From SB25 sp029560875 (lineage in GTDB: Bacteria > Bacteroidota > Bacteroidia > Bacteroidales > Tenuifilaceae), in NCBI GenBank assembly GCA_035388225.1, contig DAOOPM010000001.1, forward strand, positions 1 to 64,000: a stretch of DNA of 64,000 bases. Direction: 5' to 3'. Below are positions 36,050 to 45,385 of this stretch, one piece after another. The stretch's first letter is position 1. Each line of letters opens with the position of its first letter. The notes under the pieces are model-generated. The model was not told the origin of the DNA and did not search any database. It was given only the letters and a program-made list of their open reading frames with translations. The position numbers were made by a program, and so were the translations under genes.

Positions 36050-36244
36050 CTTGAATTATTTTAAACTAATGGGGTAACAAAGAATAAAGTTAGCGCTTTA
36101 TTAAAGAAAATCAATGTAATTTGGTAGGTAATTGATACTTAATTATTTTTTCTAATCACCAAATTTCTTTCATGGTATGCAAGCAAGCATGCATATTTTA
36201 GGAAAATTAGTATTCATATTGGCTTAAAAAAAACCTACTGCAAC

Positions 36245-36270
36245 AAAAAAAGGGAGTCGAAAAAACTCCC
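36245..36270 (-). terminator. Terminator after the TetR regulator gene
   Basis: On the minus strand GGGAGT/ACTCCC closes a loop and is followed by seven T. It begins about 29 bp after the TetR stop at 36299. Confidence 0.78.
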
Positions 36271-36298
36271 ATGTGTTAAATTATAATTATTGAAAGAA

Positions 36299-36910
36299 TT
36301 ACTTCTTTAAACTGGCCATTAGCATTTCGTAAACATGTTCCTTTCTGGATTTTAACACCTTGGCCATCTCTTCGTCGGCTAAACCTAGCCTGTATTTCAC
36401 CAAGGGTTTAATTGCAAATGGGAAAAGTATTAATGAAACCATACTAATATAAAACTGCTCTGGGTCAACAGGTTTTATGTTACCCTTATCAACCTCAGTC
36501 TTGATTTGCTTGGAAAATGCTTCGGTATTGTATAGTGTATGAACAGATTTTAAGCGAGGAGCCTGCTCTGCATTCCTATTAATTATTGATAATACAAAAG
36601 GAACTAGCAAAGGATCGTTGCTCAACACCTCAATGTACTCATAAACATACTCTTTGATTTTTTGCTCTAAAGGCTTATCGGTATTAAGGATCTGACGGAG
36701 CCGTTGTCCATCCTCCTTAATGGAAGTTTCAAATATCTGTTCAAGTAAATTCTCTTTACTCTGAAAGTAGTAATTCATTAATGAAAGGTTAACACCTGCC
36801 TTTGTAGCAATTTCACGTACCCCTACCCTATCAACTCCTTTAGCAATAAAGAGTTCTCGGGCTGTTTCCATTAACTTCAAACGGGTTGCATTTCCTTGTT
36901 TGGAGTCCAT
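36299..36910 (-). CDS. TetR/AcrR family transcriptional regulator
   Basis: This 203-residue protein has the N-terminal TetR helix-turn-helix (AKGVDRVGVREIATKAGVNL and following MNYYFQSKENLL) and a divergent C-terminal ligand domain. It most likely represses a nearby transporter or metabolic gene. The divergently transcribed thioesterase gene, 121 bp away, is a candidate but no operator was found. The frame extends to a TTG at 36928 that is part of the -7 box TAACTTTG, so the ATG at 36910 is preferred. Confidence 0.9.
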   Translation of the reverse strand: MDSKQGNATRLKLMETARELFIAKGVDRVGVREIATKAGVNLSLMNYYFQSKENLLEQIFETSIKEDGQRLRQILNTDKPLEQKIKEYVYEYIEVLSNDPLLVPFVLSIINRNAEQAPRLKSVHTLYNTEAFSKQIKTEVDKGNIKPVDPEQFYISMVSLILFPFAIKPLVKYRLGLADEEMAKVLKSRKEHVYEMLMASLKK

Positions 36911-36925
36911 ATCGTTATTTTTTCT

Positions 36926-36933
36926 CAAAGTTA
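36926..36933 (-). promoter_or_regulatory. -7 box for the TetR gene
   Basis: TAACTTTG on the minus strand is an exact match and contains the TTG that would otherwise be read as the start codon. Transcription would start near 36919. Confidence 0.55.
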
Positions 36934-37031
36934 GAAAATGAGTTTAAAATAAACATACGTTTTTAACAGTTGTTTTGTTAAATAGTTTTTAAAATTGCAA
37001 AATAAAACCTTAAGAGTCAAATATTCGGAAC

Positions 37032-37508
37032 ATGAAAAGAAAACTCAACAATCCATACGCACAACTTCCTGACCATAAATGCTTTTGTTGTTCAACAAGG
37101 AACCCTATTGGTTTAAATTTAACCTTTTGGTACGATGAAGAGACGAAAACCGTTGAAACGAGTTGGCTTGCCCACGAGTTTTACCAAGGTTATGCAGGAG
37201 TTCTTCATGGTGGTATCCAATCTACCTTAATGGATGAGGTAGCCAGTTGGTGTATATATATTCTTTTAGAAACAGCAGGAGTAACTACAAACCTCAATGT
37301 AACCTACAGGAAACCTGTGATAATTGAAAAAGGAGAAATAAAGATTCTTGGAAAAATAAAACACGTAGAGAAAAGAATAGCCACAATCCATACAGAACTA
37401 TACGATGGCACGGGAGTTTTATGCAGTGAGGCCGAAGTGAAGTATTTTATCTATCCGCAGGAGAAAGCCATTAAAGAACTAAACTATCCTGGCATATCAG
37501 CATTTTAA
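37032..37508 (+). CDS. Hotdog-fold thioesterase (PaaI/YbgC-like)
   Basis: This 158-residue soluble protein has the hotdog-fold thioesterase segment LHGGIQSTLMDEVASW, with the Asp/Glu typical of PaaI-like acyl-CoA thioesterases, followed by NVTYRKPVI. The natural acyl-CoA is not evident. An N-terminal CFCCSTRNP includes a CxCC cluster, unusual for the family. It is transcribed away from the TetR gene, which suggests local control. The start is the ATG at 37032. Confidence 0.86.
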   Translation: MKRKLNNPYAQLPDHKCFCCSTRNPIGLNLTFWYDEETKTVETSWLAHEFYQGYAGVLHGGIQSTLMDEVASWCIYILLETAGVTTNLNVTYRKPVIIEKGEIKILGKIKHVEKRIATIHTELYDGTGVLCSEAEVKYFIYPQEKAIKELNYPGISAF

Positions 37509-37623
37509 GTGTTAAAATGTATAGGGTTTATTGGGTTTAACAGATCTTAACATAAAAGCAAGGTAGCATTTGCAGCACTTGTTTTTCAATGGTCGTCTGT
37601 TTAATAAACCTAAACCTAATTTT

Positions 37624-40272
37624 ATGGCTGGTAACATAAAAAAAGCACTGTGGATAATGTTCTTTTTATCACTCTGCACAATACTAAGTTATGGAATAGA
37701 TGAACCAAAAAGACTATACAAAGCAAATCCTATAAATCCCACACCACCCATAATTGATGGGATTCTCGACGACAAAATTTGGCAAAAAGGCGAATGGGAA
37801 GGAAATTTTACCCAGCACGAACCTTATAATGGTGTCCAGCCCACACAACCTACTGAATTTAAGATATACTACGACAAAGATTTCCTATACGCAGCCTTCA
37901 GAATGCTTGACAATAACCCAGAGGCAATAGTATCGAGAGTTACCCAACGTGATGCAGTAGAAGGTGATTGGGTTGCAATAGGAATAGACTCCTATTTTGA
38001 TAAGCGTACCGCGTTTATTTATTGTGTTAGTGTGTCGGGAGTTAAAAACGACCTTGTAATGATGGAGAATGGTGACAAGGAAGACAACAACTGGAATCCT
38101 ATTTGGTGGGTTAAAACTGCACGCACACCAGATGGTTGGACTGCAGAAATGAAAATTCCGCTAAACCAACTTCGATTTGCAAATACAGGTGATTTAACCT
38201 GGGGGTTACAGGTTGCCCGATACATCCATAGAAATCAGGAACAATCGATGTGGCAACACGTTCCCAAAGATGCTCCTGGATTTGTTCATATGTTTGGGGA
38301 AATGAACGGGTTGCATGGATTAACACCAAAACGGCAAATTGAGGTAGCGCCATACTTTGTGGCAAAAACTGAAAGTTTCAAGAAAGAAATAGGTAATCCT
38401 TTTGTTACTGGTAAACGTAATGATTTAAATGCAGGCGTTGATGCAAAAATTGGTTTAACCAACAACTTTACCTTAGACTTAACTGTAAATCCTGATTTTG
38501 GACAAGTAGAATCGGACCCATCACAAATAAATCTTTCGGCATTTGAAACCTACTTTGAGGAGAAAAGACCATTCTTTATTGAGGGTAACAACATGCTAAG
38601 TTTCGGGCTAATGTTTGGTGATGGCGATTTGGCCTCGCAAAATCTATTCTATTCACGCAGAATTGGCCGTTCACCCCAAATATATCCTGATATTGATGAC
38701 GATGAATATTTAAAAATGCCATCAAATACAGCCATATTGGGTGCTGCAAAAATTACAGGACGAACTAACAACGGCATGTCTATCGGAGTTCTTGAGAGTT
38801 TAACCGCAAACTCGTTTGCCAGAATTGACAGTATTGGAAACAGAAGCGTTCAAATTGTAGAACCATTAACCAACTATACTGTTGGCAGTTTAAGACAAGA
38901 ACTTAATAAAGGAAACACTATTGTATCTGGTATTTTCACTTCTACAAATAGGCAATTAACCACGGAAACCGAAGATTACCTACATCGCAATGCTTTTACT
39001 GGAGGTCTTGACCTACAGCACATGTGGGCCAATAAAAAATACCTATGGGGGGCAAAATTTTACTTTAGCCATGTAAACGGAACCGAAGAAGCAATAGTGC
39101 AAACCCAACGCTCATCGGCAAGATACTTTCAACGACCAGATGCAAACTACGTTAGCCTTGACTCATCGCGTAACTCACTAACAGGAACTGGTGGAGGTAT
39201 TCAAATTGGAAAAATTGGCGAAGGACATTTGCGATATATGGGAATGTTATCGTGGAAATCACCCCAATTAGAAATAAATGATATTGGGTATACCGAGAGT
39301 GTTGATGATATCTTTCAGGTTGTTTGGGTTGGATTACGCTACTGGGAACCCAAATTTATCTTCCGCAATATCAATTTAAACTTTAACCAATGGACTGGAT
39401 GGAATTTTGGAGGTCAATCGACCTATAAAGGCGGAAATATTAACTTTTACCTTCAGTTCACAAACTACTGGGGCTTTGGAGGTGGTATAAATAGAAGTGG
39501 GGAGAATTTAAGTTCACACGCACTAAGGGGTGGACCAATGCTTAGAACCCCTGGTAGCTGGAATGCATGGTTCAACCTAAGCAGCGACCAACGTAAAAAG
39601 GTTACCGTTGATTTTGGCGGAAATACACAATACGGTGATGTAAATTACAGTAAATACCAAGGATTTTATGCAACATTATCGTACAAACCCACCAATAGTC
39701 TTACAATCAGATTAAGTCCAAACTATTCCGAATCCAGAAACGACTTACAATACGTAACTAACGTTGAAGACAATAATGGCAATGTAATCCGCTATATGAG
39801 AGGAACTATTAATCAGCAAACGCTATCTCTATCTCTCCGATTGGAGTATAGTATTAATCCAAACCTTTCGGTTCAGTACTATGGTCGACCATTCTTTGCA
39901 TCTGGAAAATATCACGATTTCAAATACATTATCGACCCTGATGCAAATAATTACTCCAAAAGATTTTACCAACTGTTACCTTCTCAAATTAACTATGATG
40001 CCAATAATGAAACTTATTTAGTTGATGAAAACACAGATGGAACAACCGACTATTCGTTCGACAACAGAAACTTCAACTTTATGGATTTTCAATCGAACCT
40101 TATAGTTCGTTGGGAGTACAGACCTGGTTCAACCGTATTCTTTGTTTGGACCATGAGTAAACAAACATCCGAATCGGTTTACAGCACATCGCTCAATAAC
40201 GACATGGATAACCTTTACGATACACACCCTCACAATATATTCCTAGTAAAATTCTCTTACAGATTTAATTAG
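37624..40272 (+). CDS. CBM9-like/DUF5916 outer-membrane beta-barrel protein
   Basis: The 882-residue protein has a signal peptide, a CBM9-like carbohydrate-binding fold (about residues 35-220; IIDGILDDKIW and the conserved FDKRTAFIYCV and EMKIPLNQLRF), then a long DUF5916 region that ends in aromatic-terminated beta-strands (final FSYRFN), as expected for an outer-membrane barrel. No catalytic motif is visible, and its substrate is unknown. The ATG at 37624 is chosen because the longer frame from a TTG at 37570 lacks a signal sequence at its start. It is followed by a strong terminator. Confidence 0.88.
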   Translation: MAGNIKKALWIMFFLSLCTILSYGIDEPKRLYKANPINPTPPIIDGILDDKIWQKGEWEGNFTQHEPYNGVQPTQPTEFKIYYDKDFLYAAFRMLDNNPEAIVSRVTQRDAVEGDWVAIGIDSYFDKRTAFIYCVSVSGVKNDLVMMENGDKEDNNWNPIWWVKTARTPDGWTAEMKIPLNQLRFANTGDLTWGLQVARYIHRNQEQSMWQHVPKDAPGFVHMFGEMNGLHGLTPKRQIEVAPYFVAKTESFKKEIGNPFVTGKRNDLNAGVDAKIGLTNNFTLDLTVNPDFGQVESDPSQINLSAFETYFEEKRPFFIEGNNMLSFGLMFGDGDLASQNLFYSRRIGRSPQIYPDIDDDEYLKMPSNTAILGAAKITGRTNNGMSIGVLESLTANSFARIDSIGNRSVQIVEPLTNYTVGSLRQELNKGNTIVSGIFTSTNRQLTTETEDYLHRNAFTGGLDLQHMWANKKYLWGAKFYFSHVNGTEEAIVQTQRSSARYFQRPDANYVSLDSSRNSLTGTGGGIQIGKIGEGHLRYMGMLSWKSPQLEINDIGYTESVDDIFQVVWVGLRYWEPKFIFRNINLNFNQWTGWNFGGQSTYKGGNINFYLQFTNYWGFGGGINRSGENLSSHALRGGPMLRTPGSWNAWFNLSSDQRKKVTVDFGGNTQYGDVNYSKYQGFYATLSYKPTNSLTIRLSPNYSESRNDLQYVTNVEDNNGNVIRYMRGTINQQTLSLSLRLEYSINPNLSVQYYGRPFFASGKYHDFKYIIDPDANNYSKRFYQLLPSQINYDANNETYLVDENTDGTTDYSFDNRNFNFMDFQSNLIVRWEYRPGSTVFFVWTMSKQTSESVYSTSLNNDMDNLYDTHPHNIFLVKFSYRFN

Positions 40273-40337
40273 AACGAATGGATTAGACCCTAGATTTTTA
40301 GAAAAGTCAATTCAAAAACTTATCAAAAACAATTATG

Positions 40338-40367
40338 GAGTGAAGATGTGAAAATCTTCACTCTTTT
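40338..40367 (+). terminator. Terminator after the DUF5916 gene
   Basis: GAGTGAAGAT/ATCTTCACTC (10-bp stem, loop GTGAAA) is followed by TTTT. Confidence 0.88.
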
Positions 40368-40421
40368 ATTTTTATGAACAATGTAACCGATAGGTGTGTT
40401 ATTAACTAAATTCTAAAAACT

Positions 40422-41048
40422 ATGTTACGATTAGTTACTATATCATTTATGCTATTTATTTCAAGCATATCAACTGCTCAAACAAATAAAAACAATAAAA
40501 ATATGTCCGAAAAACAGATTGAAGTTGCCACATTGGGAGCTGGATGCTTCTGGTGTGTTGAAGCCATTTTTAGTAGGCTCGATGGAGTAATTAAAGTAGA
40601 ATCGGGCTACTCTGGTGGCATTGTTAAGAATCCCACCTACAAAGCAGTTTGCGAAGGAAATACTGGACACGCAGAGGTTATTCAGGTTACATTTAATCCC
40701 TCAAAGATACCTTTCTCTAAAATTCTGGAGGTTTACTTCAAAACCCATGACCCTACAACCTTAAATAGACAAGGTGCCGATATTGGAACCCAATACAGGT
40801 CCGTTATATTCTATCATTCCGATACACAAAAAACAACCGCAGAAGAAATCAAAAAGAAGTTAAATGATGCGGGGATTTGGAATAGCCCTATTGTAACGGA
40901 AATTGAGCCCTATGTAGTATTTTTTAAGGCAGAAGATTACCATCAAGATTACTACGCCAACAACAAAAATCAGCCGTATTGCAGGATGACAATCACTCCT
41001 AAAATTGAAAAGTTTGAGAAAATCTTTAAAGATTATATGAAGAAATAA
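40422..41048 (+). CDS. msrA: Peptide-methionine (S)-S-oxide reductase, exported
   Basis: This enzyme reduces the S epimer of methionine sulfoxide. The catalytic GCFWC lies at residues 41-45 (nucleophile Cys42, with Cys45), with GYSGG, GHAEVIQV and YRSVIFYH after it. A hydrophobic N-terminus (MLRLVTISFMLFISSISTAQ at 1-20) is a signal peptide, so this copy acts in the periplasm. No second-domain MsrB is fused. It precedes the exported M3 peptidase by 106 bp. Confidence 0.94.
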   Translation: MLRLVTISFMLFISSISTAQTNKNNKNMSEKQIEVATLGAGCFWCVEAIFSRLDGVIKVESGYSGGIVKNPTYKAVCEGNTGHAEVIQVTFNPSKIPFSKILEVYFKTHDPTTLNRQGADIGTQYRSVIFYHSDTQKTTAEEIKKKLNDAGIWNSPIVTEIEPYVVFFKAEDYHQDYYANNKNQPYCRMTITPKIEKFEKIFKDYMKK

Positions 41049-41154
41049 GTTAATAGACTTTCAATATCCGCTTAATTTTATTGATTAAACCTAATGCGCT
41101 ATATTGCATCAAAAAAATTGATGTTTGATAATCTATTAACCTACAATAAAAATT

Positions 41155-43260
41155 ATGAAACGATTAAGTTTGTTAATTCTTGCAACTATGCTAATAGCAG
41201 GAAACGCTAACTCACAGGAGTCGAAAAGACCAAATCCTTTCCTAAGTGAGTACACAACACCGTTCAAGGTTCCACCTTTCGATTTAATTGATTTCGAGCA
41301 CTATGTGCCAGCATTCAAACAAGGAATAGCTGAGCAAAAAGCCGAAATTGATGCCATTATCAATAATGCTGAACCAGCCACTTTTGAAAATACAATTCTT
41401 GCACTCGATAAATCAGGAAGACTACTATCGAAAGTTGGAAGCGTATTTTACGGATTGAATGGCGCAAACACATCGCCAGAACTTCAAAAAATTGCCCGCG
41501 AAATATCTCCCTTAACTACAGAACACCGCGACAATATAAACCTCAACGATAAACTTTTCCAACGTATTAAAGCCGTTTATTTGAATAGAGATAAGGCTAA
41601 CCTTACCGATTTACAGAAACGTACCGTTGAAAAATACTACAACGACTTTGTAAGAAGCGGCGCCGATTTAAATGATGCTGATAAAGCAAAACTCCGTGAG
41701 ATTAACCAGAAATCGTCCAAATTGGGATTGAAGTTTGGCGAAAATTTACTCGACGAAACCAATAAGAATTTCAAACTGGTAATTGATAATGAGGCTGATT
41801 TAGTCGGTTTATCGAAAGATATTATTGATGCTGCTGCAATAGATGCAAAACAATTTGGTCTAGAAGGTAAGTGGGTTTTTACCCTTCAAAAACCAAGTAT
41901 GATTCCTTTCCTACAGTACTCGCAAAAGCGCGAATTAAGGGAAAAACTCTATATGGGCTACCTAATGCGTGGCAACAATAATAACGAGTTCGACACCAAA
42001 GAAATCATCCTTGAAATTGCGAATCTTCGTGCTGAGCGGGCAAAACTTTTAGGGTACAAGAATTACGCTGAGTACATCATCAGCAACAATATGGCTAAAA
42101 CACCTGAGGCAGTTTACGACTTCCTAAACAAAGTGATGGAGCCAGCCATGGTTGCAGCAAAACGCGACCGCGATGAAATGCAACAAATTATCGACCGCGA
42201 AGGTGGCAACTTTAAACTAGCAGCTTGGGATTGGTGGTACTACGCAGAGAAACTTAAAAAGGAAAAATTCAACCTCGATGAGTCTGAGTTAAGGCCTTAC
42301 TTTGCTTTGGAGAATGTTCGTAATGGAATGTTCTACGTTGCCGGTCAACTTTACGGACTATCGTTCACAAAACGCACCGATTTACCTATTTATCACTCAG
42401 AGGTTGAAGTGTTCGAGGTTAAAGAAAAGGATGGTAAGCACGTTGGTTTACTATATTTAGATTATCATCCAAGACCAAGCAAACGAGTTGGCGCTTGGTG
42501 TGGACGATTCCGCCAACAAACCTACGAGAATGGTAAAAAGATTGAGCCCATTGTAACTATTGTATGCAACTTTACCCGCCCAACAGCCGATGCTCCTGCC
42601 CTACTCTCATGGGACGAAGTAAATACCCTATTCCACGAGTTTGGCCATGCACTACATGGGTTATTCACCGATGGTGAGTATGATAGAATAGCTGGTAATT
42701 TAGCCCGCGATATGGTTGAACTTCCATCGCAAGTTATGGAAAACTGGGCTGGCGAACCTGAGGTATTAAAGGTTTACGCAAAGCATTATAAAACTGGCGC
42801 TACCATGCCCGAGGATTTGGTAAAACGCTTACAAAACAGCATGACCTTCAACCAAGCATTTGAGACTGTTGAGTATATTGCAGCATCGATTCTAGACCTT
42901 GATTGGCATAGTTTCAGTGAACCACAAAAAGTTGATGTATTGGAATTCGAGAAGAACTCCATGCAGAAAATCAAACTAATGGACGAAATTTATCCACGCT
43001 ACAGGACTACATACTTTAACCATATAATCGGGGGTTATGCAGCAGGTTATTATGTTTACCTTTGGGCTGCAGTACTTGATACTGATGCATTCAATGCATT
43101 TGCTGAAACTGGCAACCTTTACAATCCTGAGATAGCTCGTAAGCTCCGTAAATTCATTCTTACCGAAGGTGGAAACGACGAGGGAATGATACAGTACAAC
43201 AAATTCCGTGGTAAAGAGCCTTCTATTGAGCCATTACTAAAGAAAAGAGGACTTAAATAA
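41155..43260 (+). CDS. Exported M3 family metallopeptidase (Dcp-like dipeptidyl carboxypeptidase)
   Basis: The 701-residue protein has a signal sequence (ending NANSQ) and the M3 zinc site in LFHEFGHALHG (about 494-502), with the third ligand Glu in the following helix (LPSQVMENW). Length and motifs fit Dcp/oligopeptidase A-type enzymes that remove dipeptides from the C-terminus of short peptides. A periplasmic location is inferred from the signal peptide. A strong terminator follows. Confidence 0.93.
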   Translation: MKRLSLLILATMLIAGNANSQESKRPNPFLSEYTTPFKVPPFDLIDFEHYVPAFKQGIAEQKAEIDAIINNAEPATFENTILALDKSGRLLSKVGSVFYGLNGANTSPELQKIAREISPLTTEHRDNINLNDKLFQRIKAVYLNRDKANLTDLQKRTVEKYYNDFVRSGADLNDADKAKLREINQKSSKLGLKFGENLLDETNKNFKLVIDNEADLVGLSKDIIDAAAIDAKQFGLEGKWVFTLQKPSMIPFLQYSQKRELREKLYMGYLMRGNNNNEFDTKEIILEIANLRAERAKLLGYKNYAEYIISNNMAKTPEAVYDFLNKVMEPAMVAAKRDRDEMQQIIDREGGNFKLAAWDWWYYAEKLKKEKFNLDESELRPYFALENVRNGMFYVAGQLYGLSFTKRTDLPIYHSEVEVFEVKEKDGKHVGLLYLDYHPRPSKRVGAWCGRFRQQTYENGKKIEPIVTIVCNFTRPTADAPALLSWDEVNTLFHEFGHALHGLFTDGEYDRIAGNLARDMVELPSQVMENWAGEPEVLKVYAKHYKTGATMPEDLVKRLQNSMTFNQAFETVEYIAASILDLDWHSFSEPQKVDVLEFEKNSMQKIKLMDEIYPRYRTTYFNHIIGGYAAGYYVYLWAAVLDTDAFNAFAETGNLYNPEIARKLRKFILTEGGNDEGMIQYNKFRGKEPSIEPLLKKRGLK

Positions 43261-43278
43261 ACCATAACTTTTAGTTTT

Positions 43279-43312
43279 AAAGGGCTGTAGATTTTGTCTA
43301 CAGCCCTTTTTA
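43279..43312 (+). terminator. Terminator after the M3 peptidase gene
   Basis: AAAGGGCTGTAGA/TCTACAGCCCTTT is a perfect 13-bp stem with loop TTTTG, followed by TTTT. Confidence 0.93.
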
Positions 43313-43704
43313 ATACATAAATTATATGTTTGCCGACAAATAACACTTAATAATACATCTCGCTATTAGCATGTTTTATTATTTGTATCCTTACTTTTTT
43401 CTTAACAAAAAAGTAAGCAAAAAGTCAAGGCAAAACTATGCTTCCACCCGCTCTGCAAGAAGTCAAGAATTTCTTCAAAAGTAGGCAAGCCCCTTTTGCG
43501 AAATTCAAAGTCTTCATGCATTCACTCCAACTCCGGCTCGCAGTTTTGCCATTCCCCACCCGCTTATATTCTATTTCACGCATCGATACCTCCTTTAACT
43601 TTATGCTTTTAACCTAGAAATAGACTTTTTCAATAAACCTAAGTACAAATATTGAAGTGATTTTTTAACTTTAACCCGCTTTTAGAACCTTAATCCAAAC
43701 TAAA
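43313..43704. other. Non-coding stretch with long hairpin and differing composition
   Basis: No gene is recognised. CTTACTTTTTT (43390-43400) and AAAAAAGTAAG (43407-43417) form an 11-bp stem with loop CTTAAC. From about 43425 to 43570 the sequence is noticeably richer in C and G than its surroundings (for example cccacccgcttat, ctccggctcgc). The hairpin followed by AAAAAGTCAAGGC resembles dispersed repeats I recall from Bacteroidota. A TAACTTTA box at 43666-43673 may belong to the gene at 43705. Confidence 0.5.
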
Positions 43705-45039
43705 ATGAAATACTATCGGCTTTTGATAATATCAACTTTAGCGCTTACTGTATTTTCCTGCAATCGTCCAATTCGCTACGACTTAATTGTTGAAAACGCT
43801 GCAATTTTTGATACCAAAACTGGAGAGGTAACCACTGGTAAAACTATACTCATAAATGGTGATTCAATTGTTGGTATTATCAACTCCGACGAACCAGTTA
43901 GAACAAAAAAGGTTGTTGACGCCGATGGTAGACTGGTTACTCCAGGAAACATCGATACACATATTAACTTCGAAAAGGCGATATACAGCACGCATAAGAA
44001 TGCCGATAATCATCCAAAAATCCTGACCAACTTTTACCGGAGTAAATGCTCTAAAAACTATTTACCTTATGGTATTACAACCATTGTTGATATGACAAAG
44101 GACTTTAACTGGGCTAGTCAAATGGTTAAATGGCAGGCAAACCCAAAATTTTCGGATTTAATTGTTGCCTATACTTTCTCGGATATTGAGCAATCGTCCA
44201 AAAGTATTGATGTGCTGCTTAGCGATTTATCGTCCATAGGAGTGAATCATATTTACATAAACAACGATAAAAATAATGGCCTAACTAAGAACATTATTGA
44301 AATGGCATCGCAAAAAGGAATCGATGTCTTTATAAAACCAATAAACTCATTTAGTGATAATAATTATGTTAACATCGAGTACATATACAGTTCTATAATC
44401 AACTCTTTTGAGAAGAATTTCGACAAAAAACTTCTTCTAAATCAAGTTGAGAATGTTTACGGAAATGTTGATGTTCCAGAGGAAATTTATGCTTTGGAGG
44501 CATTCAAGTACATTGTTGAAAATAACCCTGCATTGCTCGACACGCTTGCTAACAAACTTAGCAAGAGCCCTATTTCAATATCAACCAAGTTAAACTCCAT
44601 GGCTCAATACACCGATATGAGTCATATGGAATCGAACAATCAGAATCAATTCAAACTATCGAAAGAACTAAAGCACAGAATTACTTATAGTTTCAATCAC
44701 CTACTAAGTTTTGTTAAACGCATTCACAATTCAGGCACATCACTTAGAATTGGAACAAATACTGAAAATGGAGGTATGGCCTTTATTTCTGAGCAACTAT
44801 TGCTTGCTGAGGCTGGTATTTCGGCATCAGATATCATCAAAATATCAACCCTAAATGCCGCTAAAGTTCTAAAAATTGATAATCGATTCGGGAGCATTGA
44901 AATTGGCAAAAAAGCCGACCTAATTATTTATGACCAGAATCCAATTGACGATTATAAAAACTTTGCTAGCACCCGAAGAGTAATTAAAAGCGGAAAGCTA
45001 TTCAAAAGGAATCCTGCTAAAATTGATATGGAGGAATAG
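43705..45039 (+). CDS. Amidohydrolase-like lipoprotein lacking catalytic metal ligands
   Basis: The 444-residue protein has a lipobox (TVFSCNR, Cys19) and the overall amidohydrolase-family layout: an N-terminal beta-sandwich (LIVENAAIFDTKTGEV), a barrel entrance PGNIDTHINFE where active enzymes have HxH, and C-terminal STLNAAKVLKID and GSIEIGKKADLII. Key residues are missing: the second His of HxH is Asn, the later VHA-type histidine is absent (IDVFIKPI), and the final GTD metal Asp is GTN. It is therefore probably not a metal hydrolase. It may bind a ligand or act as a scaffold. Confidence 0.85.
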   Translation: MKYYRLLIISTLALTVFSCNRPIRYDLIVENAAIFDTKTGEVTTGKTILINGDSIVGIINSDEPVRTKKVVDADGRLVTPGNIDTHINFEKAIYSTHKNADNHPKILTNFYRSKCSKNYLPYGITTIVDMTKDFNWASQMVKWQANPKFSDLIVAYTFSDIEQSSKSIDVLLSDLSSIGVNHIYINNDKNNGLTKNIIEMASQKGIDVFIKPINSFSDNNYVNIEYIYSSIINSFEKNFDKKLLLNQVENVYGNVDVPEEIYALEAFKYIVENNPALLDTLANKLSKSPISISTKLNSMAQYTDMSHMESNNQNQFKLSKELKHRITYSFNHLLSFVKRIHNSGTSLRIGTNTENGGMAFISEQLLLAEAGISASDIIKISTLNAAKVLKIDNRFGSIEIGKKADLIIYDQNPIDDYKNFASTRRVIKSGKLFKRNPAKIDMEE

Positions 45040-45385
45040 TTTTAGTCAACAGAAAACATAAAAAGTTATCGAATACTACGCGATAACCTTTTTTTTTCAA
45101 GCATCAATCAGAATGCAATAAGTTAAATATCCTTTTGATAATCATAATAAAAGCTAAAACCAATATACTACATTGGACTATTGCCGTATAATTAGTTAAA
45201 TTGTTAGGTGATATTGAGGTTCTGCTTCGTTGTTAGTTTTGGTATAGCATTACTTATAAGTATTGATTTTCATTGCATTTTAGGCAGAAATGTTACCAAG
45301 TATGTCAACTATATTTAATTGTATATTAATTAAACATAAATCATTTGCTTGAGTCATAGTAGCAATCAACTAAAAACTAATTAGT
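45040..45385. other. Intergenic stretch with terminator, otherwise nothing seen
   Basis: A hairpin GTTATCG/CGATAAC (45065-45071 with 45081-45087) followed by about ten T forms a terminator for the amidohydrolase-like gene (to 45098). The remaining 290 bp is very AT-rich. A near-consensus -7 box TATATTTA lies at 45310-45317, before the S9 peptidase gene. No small gene or RNA is recognised. Confidence 0.6.

Noticed and set aside
36170..36200. Repeated GCAAGCAAGCATGC-like motif downstream of the TetR gene
   Set aside because: It is short and simple in sequence, with no partner motif near the promoters it might control.
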